Source of the DNA: Lewinellaceae bacterium
Lineage (GTDB): Bacteria > Bacteroidota > Bacteroidia > Chitinophagales > Saprospiraceae
Reading direction: 5' to 3'
Assembly (NCBI GenBank): GCA_020636225.1
Contig: JACJYI010000002.1
Coordinates: 310,001-374,000 of the forward strand
DNA length: 64,000 bases
Numbering within the stretch: position 1 is the first letter of the stretch; each line of letters opens with the position of its first letter. Shown piece after piece: positions 36,267-43,792 of the stretch. The notes below the pieces were generated by a model. That model was not told where the DNA came from. It searched no databases and was given only the letters and a program-made list of their open reading frames with translations. The translations under genes and the position numbers were made by a program.

Positions 36267-36848
36267 ATGCGCCTGATCATCAACATCCTTCTTGTCCTCG
36301 GCATTGTGCTGGGCGTCTATCTTCTTTACAGTTCCATCCAGGAGCCGATTGCCTTCAACGCAGAAAAGGCAAAACGCGAACAAGCTGTGATTGAAAAGTT
36401 GACCAAAATTCGGCAGGCCCAGGAAATGTACCGGAACATCACCGGTCATTATGCCTCCAACTTCGATACACTGGCCTATGTACTGAAGAATGGGCAATTC
36501 ATGATCATTCAGGCCTTTGGTGATCCCGATGATCCGACCAATACGGAAAAGATCCAGAGAGATACGCTGCTGAAGCCGGCGAAAGACTCGCTTCTGGTCC
36601 TGGGCTGGAATGTAGACTCACTGCGGTATGTACCCTATGGCGATGGGCAGCTGTTCACCATCCAGGCAGATACCATGACCTATCAGAGCACCCTTGTCGA
36701 TGTGGTAGAAGTCGGTGTCGCCCGGAAGGTCTTCATGGGCAAGTTCGGTGATATCCGATTTGCGAAGTACGACGACAGTTATGATCCCAATGCCCAGTTG
36801 AAATTCGGAAACATGTTTGCCCCGAATACAGCTGGAAACTGGGAGTGA
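36267..36848 (+). CDS. Membrane-anchored protein of unknown function upstream of DUF3822-rsmD
   Basis: A 193-residue protein with one N-terminal membrane helix (LIINILLVLGIVLGVYLLY) and a soluble domain, most likely outside the cytoplasm. The segment after the helix, IEKLTKIRQAQEMYRNITGHY, resembles the helix of type IV/type II pseudopilins (IR.AQE.Y....G.Y), but no prepilin peptidase site is seen. The rest is beta-rich with no motif I can name. It lies 13 bases before the DUF3822 gene and probably in one operon with it and rsmD, an arrangement I recognise from other Bacteroidota. No function is assigned. Confidence 0.72.
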   Translation: MRLIINILLVLGIVLGVYLLYSSIQEPIAFNAEKAKREQAVIEKLTKIRQAQEMYRNITGHYASNFDTLAYVLKNGQFMIIQAFGDPDDPTNTEKIQRDTLLKPAKDSLLVLGWNVDSLRYVPYGDGQLFTIQADTMTYQSTLVDVVEVGVARKVFMGKFGDIRFAKYDDSYDPNAQLKFGNMFAPNTAGNWE

Positions 36849-36861
36849 TGCCTGCCCGTCC

Positions 36862-37584
36862 ATGCGTCTGATCTTACAGTATCCACAGGGGCGGAGCGTT
36901 ATCGATTCCGAACGTGCTGTCCCGGAATGGCAGTCCTTTCAAACATTGTCTGAAGAAGAATGTGCTGCTGCTTCCCGGATCGGGTTGCACTCCCGGCACT
37001 TTTCCCTGATCCCGGCGGACCTCTTTGACCCGGCGGACCAGGAAGCCAGCTTGCACCAATTGGGGATGAAGCCCGGAACCGCTACGGCTGTCCAGACCAT
37101 TCCCGAATGGGATGCCAGGCTGGTGTACAGCCTGGAGTCCCTTTCACCCGGCATGCCACTGGCGTCGCCACCTGAATCCATCTGGCGCGGTCTTCTGTTT
37201 GCGACCCGTCAGCTGTCCAGTCAATTCCAACAGCCGGGGATGTTGGCCATGATCATACCCGGCCAGCTCTATCTGCTGGCATATGATGGCCGGCAACTCC
37301 AGTTCTTCAATACCTTCCCGACCCCGGATATCCACGACTACCTTTATTTTATCCTCAATGGACTGGATCAATGGGGGCAGTCACCTTTTCATACCCCGGT
37401 CCATCTGGCCGGACATGTTGTTGCTGACTCACCGCTATATGGTCTGTTGGAAACCTACTTGGGACAAGTCAGGATGGTCGATCAACACCTTCTCCCGTCC
37501 AATTGGGTGCATCCCCATGTTTCCGGTACTCAGTTTTTTGATTTGCTTAGCTTTGCTGCGTGCGGATCATCAGCGGACAATTAA
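36862..37584 (+). CDS. DUF3822 family protein
   Basis: A 240-residue soluble protein. The pattern (short beta strands, LIPADLFDP, a central MLAMIIPGQLYLLAYDGRQLQFFNT hairpin, then YLYFILNGLDQWG and VHLAGHVVADSPLYGLLETY) matches DUF3822, a Bacteroidota family with a predicted actin/hexokinase-like fold. It overlaps the start of rsmD by 25 bases, a typical arrangement, so a link to ribosome maturation is possible but unproven. The ATG at 36862 is chosen because it lies 13 bases after the previous stop and removes a leader lacking similarity. Confidence 0.8.
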   Translation: MRLILQYPQGRSVIDSERAVPEWQSFQTLSEEECAAASRIGLHSRHFSLIPADLFDPADQEASLHQLGMKPGTATAVQTIPEWDARLVYSLESLSPGMPLASPPESIWRGLLFATRQLSSQFQQPGMLAMIIPGQLYLLAYDGRQLQFFNTFPTPDIHDYLYFILNGLDQWGQSPFHTPVHLAGHVVADSPLYGLLETYLGQVRMVDQHLLPSNWVHPHVSGTQFFDLLSFAACGSSADN

Positions 37585-38096
37585 AGGGTAGGCGGATCAA
37601 ACCACCGGCGAACAACTGGCCGACACGGCCAACGACGGACTTTGCCAAGGAAGCCTTGTACAATATCCTGCAGCACCGGATTGATTTCGAAGAGATGCGG
37701 ATGCTGGACCTGTTCGGCGGTGCCGGCAATCACAGTCTCGAATGCATCTCCAGAGGTTGTCAGGATGTCACCTATGTGGACCTCCATCCTCCGTGTTGCC
37801 GCTTTGTCGAGCAGACTGTTCGCGAATGGGGCATTGAGGCGTCGATTCAGGTCAGGAACATGGATGTGTTTGCTTTCCTGGCCTTGCCGAGTCCTCCGTT
37901 CACCTTCATTTTCGCTGGCCCACCCTATGCGCTGCCGCAGATCGATCAACTGCCGGATATGATCCTGAACAGAGGCCTGCTGGCAGAGGACGGAGACCTG
38001 GTCATCGAGCATGACCCGACACACGACTTCACCAAGCATCCACGATTCGTGGAAGTCCGTCAATATGGTCAAACCCATTTCAGCTTTTTTGCATGA
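37560..38096 (+). CDS. rsmD: 16S rRNA (guanine(966)-N(2))-methyltransferase RsmD, with altered motif IV
   Basis: A 178-residue RsmD-type methyltransferase, normal length. The family N-terminus MRIISGQLKGRRI and RPTTDFAKEALYNIL segment are intact, and SAM-binding motif I reads MLDLFGGAGNHSLE (about 48-61). Motif IV, normally DPPY and part of the N-methyltransferase active site, reads AGPPYALP, with Gly120 in place of Asp. The rest of the fold looks normal, so the gene is probably under selection, but activity may be reduced or the motif may be lineage-specific. It overlaps DUF3822 upstream and the next gene by 4 bases (ATGA). Confidence 0.88.
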   Translation: MRIISGQLKGRRIKPPANNWPTRPTTDFAKEALYNILQHRIDFEEMRMLDLFGGAGNHSLECISRGCQDVTYVDLHPPCCRFVEQTVREWGIEASIQVRNMDVFAFLALPSPPFTFIFAGPPYALPQIDQLPDMILNRGLLAEDGDLVIEHDPTHDFTKHPRFVEVRQYGQTHFSFFA

Positions 38097-38539
38097 GAAC
38101 AATCGTTACTGTATTCCTGCTGTTTGCCTTGGTCCTGACCGGATCGGCCCAATCCGGTTCGGCTGTGGAAGGGAGTTGGGAAGGCATCCTGACCCAGGAG
38201 GAAGGCGGTTATCAGCCGGAATACCATATGCGCCTGGAGCTCAAGGTCAAGGGGACCGCAGTAACGGGCTACGCTGAGGTGGATCACGGCGACGACGTCT
38301 ATATCAAGACCGATGTATCCGGGACCTTGAAGGATGGGTTCTTTTTATCCCTGACGGATGGGCTGGTCATCAATCAGAAAGACCTGATCGATCAGGAATA
38401 TTGCACCAAATCCTACCAGCTGGTTTTGAAAAAGTCAGGGAACAGATTGTATCTCAAAGGCAGGTGGAAAGGAGTTGCATCCGAGAACCCCTGCATCCCC
38501 GGGAAGGTCATTCTCAAGCGGAAGATGAAACGGGCATAG
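38093..38539 (+). CDS. Small secreted protein of unknown function, lipocalin-like beta pattern
   Basis: A 148-residue protein with a signal peptide (MRTIVTVFLLFALVLTGSAQ). The mature part alternates short strands: GSWEGILTQEEGG, YHMRLELKVKGTAVTGYAEV, VSGTLKDGFFLSL, then YQLVLKKSGNRLYLKGRWKG. This strand series, starting with the G.W.G motif, resembles small lipocalin-like or extracellular beta-barrel proteins of Bacteroidota. Two Cys residues in the C-terminal half could form a disulfide. Start overlaps the rsmD stop by 4 bases. No function is assigned. Confidence 0.72.
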   Translation: MRTIVTVFLLFALVLTGSAQSGSAVEGSWEGILTQEEGGYQPEYHMRLELKVKGTAVTGYAEVDHGDDVYIKTDVSGTLKDGFFLSLTDGLVINQKDLIDQEYCTKSYQLVLKKSGNRLYLKGRWKGVASENPCIPGKVILKRKMKRA

Positions 38540-38559
38540 CCTGCCAACGTCGAGAAACG

Positions 38560-38567
38560 TACTTTTG
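38560..38567 (+). promoter_or_regulatory. Minus-7 box of argS promoter
   Basis: TACTTTTG is a perfect TAnnTTTG element 15 bases upstream of the first argS ATG and 24 bases upstream of the second. Confidence 0.65.
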
Positions 38568-38582
38568 CGTCTTCAACGACGA

Positions 38583-40451
38583 ATGGCACGTATGCATCCG
38601 ATCCAACAGCTTTTCCAGTCAATCGTATCCGTCACAAAGGACTTGTACGGTCAGGACCTGACCGAGGCAGAGCTTCCTTTGGCTCCGACCCGCAAGGAGT
38701 TTGAGGGTGATTATACCCTGGTGACGTTTCCATTGACACGGATTGCCCGAAAGTCGCCGGATCAGATCGCTGAGGAGATCGGCAACAGCCTGATGAGCGG
38801 GTATCCTGACCTTGTCGCTGATGTCAATGTGATCAAGGGGTTTCTGAATATCGGCTTGTCCACCCGGGTTTGGGTATCGTTTCTGGAGTCACTTTCCCGA
38901 GATGGATTGCCTGTGTTTCCGCGTCTGGATGAGAAGATACTCGTGGAGTATTCCTCTCCCAATACCAACAAGCCGCTGCATCTGGGGCATATTCGAAACA
39001 TCCTTCTTGGCTGGTCCATGAGCAGGATCTTTGAACGGACAGGGTACGAGGCCATCCGGGTTCAGGTGATCAATGACCGAGGCATAGCCATTTGCAAGAG
39101 CATGCTGGCCTGGGAATTATACGGGGACGGAGCTACCCCTGAATCTAGTGGCGTGAAAGGCGACCATCTCGTGGGTGAGTATTACGTTCGTTTCGAATCC
39201 GAATTCAAGAAGGAATATGCCGAATGGCAATCCACAGCAGATGCCGAGCAGAGGTGGAAGCGGTATCAGGCGGAGGCTGAGAAGGAGAAGGCCATCAGCC
39301 GGGAGGATTTCTTCAAAGGGTACAAGAATGCCTACTTCAACGAGATATCTCCCCTGGGTGCGAAAGCCAGGGAAATGCTGGTGAAGTGGGAGCAAGGTGA
39401 CGCTGAGGTGCGGGGGACCTGGTCCATGATGAATGATTGGGTGTACAAGGGCTTCCATGCCACCTATGATGCATTGGGGGTCTCCTTCCACAAATCCTAT
39501 TATGAATCGAACACCTACTTGCTGGGTCGGGACCTGGTGGAGGATGGCTTGTCCCGTGGTGTGTTCTACCGTCAGGATGACGGCTCGGTCTGGATCGACC
39601 TGACCGACGAAGGCCTGGACCGAAAGATCCTCTTGCGAAGCGATGGTACATCGGTGTACATGACCCAAGACCTGGGGACAGCGAAGGATCGGTATGAGGA
39701 TTATCATGCCAATCGCATGATCTATGTGGTCGCGGATGAGCAGAATTACCATTTCCAGGTCCTCTTTGCGATCATGAAGAAGCTGGGCATGCCCTTTGCC
39801 GATGGGATGGTTCATCTGTCCTACGGAATGGTCGAACTGCCCACCGGGAAAATGAAATCACGGGAAGGGACAGTGGTCGATGCGGATGACCTGATCAGGG
39901 AAGTGATCAGTGAGGCAAGAAGTAGTGCCGAGGAAAGGGGAGACGGAGATGACATCCCGGCAGAGGAGCAGGAGCGGATCTATCAACAGGTAGGCCTTGC
40001 TGCTCTGAAATACCATATCATCAAGGTCAACCCGAAGAAGCGAATGATCTTTGATCCAAAGGAATCCGTTGATCTTCAAGGACATACAGGGCCATACATC
40101 CAGAATGCCTATGTGCGGATCCAATCCATATTCCGAAAGGCAGGACGTCCTGCGACCGAGGCAGACCTGACAGGCTACGACCTTGCAGAAGGAGAGAAGG
40201 AGCTGTTGCTCTTGTTGAGCGAATACCGGCAGCATATCCTGCAAGCCGCTGAACAATATGATCCCTCACATGTAGCGAACTATGCCTATGCCGTGGCAAA
40301 GGCATTTCATAAGTTCTATCATGATTTCTCCGTTTTGCGTGCTGAATCGGAGCTGGCCAGGGAGGTCAGACTGCATTTGGCAGCTGTGACGGCGAGTATC
40401 CTCAAGGATGCGATGGAACTGATCGGGATCGAGATGCCAGATCGAATGTGA
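38583..40451 (+). CDS. argS: Arginine--tRNA ligase
   Basis: A 622-residue class I aminoacyl-tRNA synthetase, charging tRNA-Arg with arginine. Seen in order: N-terminal additional domain (1-110), the signature SSPNTNKPLHLGHIRN with the HIGH-type motif HLGH, the MTQDLGTAKDRY segment, the KMSKS-equivalent GKMKSREGTVVDADDL, and a C-terminal all-helical DALR anticodon-binding domain. The start may be 38583 or 38592 (MHPIQQLF); both lie just after the promoter box, so leader length does not decide. It is followed by glnS after 49 bases. Confidence 0.96.
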   Translation: MARMHPIQQLFQSIVSVTKDLYGQDLTEAELPLAPTRKEFEGDYTLVTFPLTRIARKSPDQIAEEIGNSLMSGYPDLVADVNVIKGFLNIGLSTRVWVSFLESLSRDGLPVFPRLDEKILVEYSSPNTNKPLHLGHIRNILLGWSMSRIFERTGYEAIRVQVINDRGIAICKSMLAWELYGDGATPESSGVKGDHLVGEYYVRFESEFKKEYAEWQSTADAEQRWKRYQAEAEKEKAISREDFFKGYKNAYFNEISPLGAKAREMLVKWEQGDAEVRGTWSMMNDWVYKGFHATYDALGVSFHKSYYESNTYLLGRDLVEDGLSRGVFYRQDDGSVWIDLTDEGLDRKILLRSDGTSVYMTQDLGTAKDRYEDYHANRMIYVVADEQNYHFQVLFAIMKKLGMPFADGMVHLSYGMVELPTGKMKSREGTVVDADDLIREVISEARSSAEERGDGDDIPAEEQERIYQQVGLAALKYHIIKVNPKKRMIFDPKESVDLQGHTGPYIQNAYVRIQSIFRKAGRPATEADLTGYDLAEGEKELLLLLSEYRQHILQAAEQYDPSHVANYAYAVAKAFHKFYHDFSVLRAESELAREVRLHLAAVTASILKDAMELIGIEMPDRM

Positions 40452-40500
40452 CCAACTTTTCTATCTCGACTTCGTTAAATCCAATTCAAACCAGGACATC

Positions 40501-42171
40501 ATGTCAGAGAATATCGAATCCAACAATTTTCTGGAAACCATCGTCGAAGAGGATCTGGCTGCCGGTCGTCACGATGGACGGTTGTTGACCCGTTTTCCTC
40601 CGGAACCCAATGGTTACCTGCATATCGGACATGCGACGGCTATTTGCCTGAATTTCGGTCTGGCTCTGAAGTATGGCGGAAAGACCAACCTTAGGTTTGA
40701 TGATACGAATCCGACGACGGAAGAAACAGAATATGTGGAGAGTATTCTCCATGACGTGGAATGGCTGGGGTTCAAGCCGGCCAAGGTGCTTTATGCGTCT
40801 GATTATTTTCCCCAGCTCTATGATTTTGCGGTCGATCTGATCAAGAAGGGAAAGGCGTATGTCGATGACAGTACGCCGGATGAAATCGCCGCCATGAAAG
40901 GGACGCCGACTCAGGCGGGGACAAACAGTCCTTACCGGGAGAGGTCTGTCGAAGAGAATCTGACACTCTTTGAAGGAATGAAGAACGGCGATTTTCCTGA
41001 GGGAAGCAGGGTGTTGCGGGCGAAGATCGACATGGCGTCCAATAACATGATCATGCGGGATCCTGTCCTGTATCGGATCAAATTCGCTCATCATCACCGG
41101 ACAGGGGATGACTGGTGTATCTACCCGATGTACGACATGGCGCATGGGCAGAGTGATAGTATCGAGAAGATTACCCATTCGATCTGCACCCTTGAATTTG
41201 TGCCGCATCGTGAACTGTACGACTGGTTGATCGACCAATTGGGGATCTATCCCTCCAAACAATACGAATTTGCTCGGAGGAACCTGAGTTACACGGTTGT
41301 TTCCAAGCGGAAGCTGCTCCGGTTGGTCCAGGAGAAGCTGGTCAACGGCTGGGATGATCCCAGGATGCCGACGATCTCCGGCATGCGTCGGCGTGGCTAT
41401 ACTGCGGAAGCGATTCGCGATTGGGCCAAACGAGTCGGCATTGCCAAGCGTGAGAATCTCGTCGATCTGGGCTTGCTCGAATTCTGTGTCCGCGAACACC
41501 TCAATCGCATTGCCATTCGTGTGATGGGGGTGTTGGATCCCCTGAAAGTGACCCTGACCAATTTTCCGGAGGGAAAGACGGAATGGCTGGAGACGGATAA
41601 CAATCCGGAGGACCCGGAAGCCGGTACCCGTTCGCTGCCCTTCAACCGGACCTTATGGATCGAGAAAGATGATTTCATGGAGAATCCACCCCCCAAATAT
41701 TTCCGGTTGTCACCCGGGGGGCTGGCACGGTTGAAAAGTGCCTACATCATCCAGTGTGACGAGGTCATCAAGGATGATCAGGGAGAGGTTGTGGAGCTGA
41801 AGTGCTCCTATTTCCCGGATTCCAAGAGTGGTGAAGACACCAGTGGCCTGAAGCCCAAATCCACGATTCACTGGTTGTCTGCGGAAAGGGCGATCCCTGC
41901 AGAGATCCGGTTGTACGATCGTTTGTTCACCGTGGAGGATCCGGCCAATGATGACCGGGACCTGCTTGAGCTGATCAATCCGGAATCCCTGGTAACCGTC
42001 AGGCAGGCCATGGTCGAACCGGCGTTACAGGAGACAAAGGTCGGGGATAAGTACCAGTTCATGCGTCTGGGATATTTCACGACCGATCCCGACTCCAGAC
42101 CGGATCAACTGGTGTTCAATCGTACAGTGTCCTTAAAGGACAATTGGAAGAAGGTTTCATCGGCCGGGTAG
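40501..42171 (+). CDS. glnS: Glutamine--tRNA ligase
   Basis: A 556-residue class I synthetase that charges tRNA-Gln directly. The HIGH motif lies in PPEPNGYLHIGHATA, followed by LRFDDTNPTTEETEYVESI, and the KMSKS equivalent is VVSKRKLLRLV, the form typical of GlnRS rather than GluRS. The C-terminal part (from about 340) is the beta-barrel anticodon-binding domain. Its presence argues that this organism does not depend only on the transamidation route for Gln-tRNA. Normal length. Confidence 0.95.
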   Translation: MSENIESNNFLETIVEEDLAAGRHDGRLLTRFPPEPNGYLHIGHATAICLNFGLALKYGGKTNLRFDDTNPTTEETEYVESILHDVEWLGFKPAKVLYASDYFPQLYDFAVDLIKKGKAYVDDSTPDEIAAMKGTPTQAGTNSPYRERSVEENLTLFEGMKNGDFPEGSRVLRAKIDMASNNMIMRDPVLYRIKFAHHHRTGDDWCIYPMYDMAHGQSDSIEKITHSICTLEFVPHRELYDWLIDQLGIYPSKQYEFARRNLSYTVVSKRKLLRLVQEKLVNGWDDPRMPTISGMRRRGYTAEAIRDWAKRVGIAKRENLVDLGLLEFCVREHLNRIAIRVMGVLDPLKVTLTNFPEGKTEWLETDNNPEDPEAGTRSLPFNRTLWIEKDDFMENPPPKYFRLSPGGLARLKSAYIIQCDEVIKDDQGEVVELKCSYFPDSKSGEDTSGLKPKSTIHWLSAERAIPAEIRLYDRLFTVEDPANDDRDLLELINPESLVTVRQAMVEPALQETKVGDKYQFMRLGYFTTDPDSRPDQLVFNRTVSLKDNWKKVSSAG

Positions 42172-42215
42172 GACAATAGCTTTGTCTGGAGGGCTGCGAA
42201 TGCCCGCCGGTTTGG

Positions 42216-42223
42216 TATATTTG
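42216..42223 (+). promoter_or_regulatory. Minus-7 box close to pyrR
   Basis: TATATTTG is a perfect TAnnTTTG element with only 7 bases between it and the pyrR ATG, leaving a leader of about 4 bases at most. Confidence 0.68.
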
Positions 42224-42230
42224 CCGGCAC

Positions 42231-42791
42231 ATGGAAGATGGCCGCGTTATCCTGTCCAGCAAGCCGTTCCAGATGGTTCTGGATCGCCTCTGTTATGCGT
42301 TGATCGAAAACTACAATGACTTCCAGGGGACATATCTGATCGGCATCCAGCCTCGCGGGGTCCTTCTGGCGGACCGACTGGTCGCCCGACTGAAGGATAT
42401 TCTCCCGGATTCCACGCTCCAATACGGTCAACTGGATATTACCTTTTATCGGGATGATTTTCGAAAGCATGGGAAACCCTTGGAAGCTTCGAAGACGAAT
42501 CTGGAGTTTGCCATTGAGGATCAACGGGTTATTTTGATCGACGATGTGCTGTACACGGGGCGGACCATCCAGGCGGCGATGACCGCCCTCGGTGATTTCG
42601 GACGGCCATCCACAGTGGAATTGCTCGCCCTGGTGGATCGGCGATTCAACCGTCATTTGCCTATCAAGGCCAATTATACCGGTATCCAGGTGGACGCCGT
42701 TGATGAAGCGTATGTCAAGGTGAGTTGGGCTGACCAGGACGGTGATGACAAGATCCTCATCTTTCCCCAAAAACACGAGGTACAGGTATGA
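42231..42791 (+). CDS. pyrR: PyrR, uracil phosphoribosyltransferase-type pyrimidine regulator
   Basis: A 186-residue PRTase of the PyrR family. The PRPP-binding motif VILIDDVLYTGRTIQAAM, the flexible-loop region GQLDITFYRDD and GIQPRGVLLADRL are all family hallmarks. PyrR proteins form UMP from uracil and PRPP, and in Bacillus bind pyr mRNA leaders to cause attenuation. Here the gene has almost no leader and overlaps pyrB by 4 bases (ATGA), so no attenuator can lie between them; the enzyme role or regulation elsewhere is more likely. Confidence 0.94.
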   Translation: MEDGRVILSSKPFQMVLDRLCYALIENYNDFQGTYLIGIQPRGVLLADRLVARLKDILPDSTLQYGQLDITFYRDDFRKHGKPLEASKTNLEFAIEDQRVILIDDVLYTGRTIQAAMTALGDFGRPSTVELLALVDRRFNRHLPIKANYTGIQVDAVDEAYVKVSWADQDGDDKILIFPQKHEVQV

Positions 42792-43717
42792 GTGAAGGCA
42801 GGAAACTGAGTCAGCCGCATCTTCTGGGCATCCGTGATCTGACCACGGAGGATATCCGCCTGATTTTTGATACCGCTGTTCAGTTCAAGGAAGTGCTGAA
42901 TCGGCCTATCAAGAAAGTACCTTCTCTTCGGGATACCACCATCGTCAATCTCTTTTTCGAGAATTCGACTCGGACCCGCATTTCATTCGAGTTGGCCGAG
43001 AAGCGATTGTCTGCCGACATCGTCAATTTCTCGGCCAGTGCATCTTCGGTCAGTAAGGGTGAGACGCTCATCGATACGGTGAACAACATCCTGTCGATGA
43101 AGGTGGATATGGTGGTGATGCGGCATCCCGCTCCAGGTGCCCCGGAGCTACTGGCCAGGAAAATCTCCGCCACCATCATCAACGCCGGAGATGGGACACA
43201 TGAACACCCGACACAGGCCCTGCTGGATGCCTTCTCCATGGAAGAGAAGATCGGTGACCTTCGTGGCAGGCATGTAGCCATTGTCGGAGATATCCTTCAT
43301 TCCCGTGTCGCCTTGAGCAATATCCTCTGCCTGAAGAAACTCGGAGCCCATGTCCGGGTTTGTGGCCCGCCGACCCTGATCCCCAAGTGGATCAGTTCCC
43401 TGGGCGTTGAGGTATCCTATGATATCCGGGATACCCTGAAATGGGCAGATATCGCCAATATCCTGAGAATCCAGCTCGAGCGCCAGGACCTTCGGTATTT
43501 TCCGTCAACGCGGGAATATGCTTTGTATTTCGGGATCGACCGGGCCATGCTGGAGGAGTTGGGTCAGGATGTGATCATCATGCACCCGGGACCAATCAAC
43601 AGAGGTGTAGAACTGACCAGTGATGTTGCCGATTCCTCCCAGTCCATCATCCTCCAACAGGTGGAGAACGGAGTGGCCATTCGGATGGCCGTATTGTATT
43701 TGCTGGCCCCGCGTTGA
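42788..43717 (+). CDS. pyrB: Aspartate carbamoyltransferase, catalytic subunit
   Basis: A 309-residue enzyme of de novo pyrimidine synthesis that joins carbamoyl phosphate and aspartate. The carbamoyl-phosphate site FENSTRTRISFE, the SASASSVSKGETLIDT loop that donates Ser and Lys across the trimer, and HEHPTQALLDAFSM are all intact. The length fits a catalytic chain without fused regulatory part. It is coupled to pyrR by a 4-base overlap and is the last gene of this pair. Confidence 0.97.
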   Translation: MSEGRKLSQPHLLGIRDLTTEDIRLIFDTAVQFKEVLNRPIKKVPSLRDTTIVNLFFENSTRTRISFELAEKRLSADIVNFSASASSVSKGETLIDTVNNILSMKVDMVVMRHPAPGAPELLARKISATIINAGDGTHEHPTQALLDAFSMEEKIGDLRGRHVAIVGDILHSRVALSNILCLKKLGAHVRVCGPPTLIPKWISSLGVEVSYDIRDTLKWADIANILRIQLERQDLRYFPSTREYALYFGIDRAMLEELGQDVIIMHPGPINRGVELTSDVADSSQSIILQQVENGVAIRMAVLYLLAPR

Positions 43718-43768
43718 GCCATCCGTCTGGTTTTTTTCGAAGTGCTAGATAATCCTGGAGATTTTCGA

Positions 43769-43776
43769 TAGTTTTA
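43769..43776 (+). promoter_or_regulatory. Possible minus-7 box of the coiled-coil gene
   Basis: TAGTTTTA matches TAnnTTTG in five of six fixed positions, 16 bases upstream of the ATG at 43793. Confidence 0.35.
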
Positions 43777-43792
43777 AGGTAAAGATCATTGG

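Noticed and set aside
40504..41499. Minus-strand open frame of 331 codons
   Set aside because: Fully antisense to glnS, which is intact and has all catalytic motifs.
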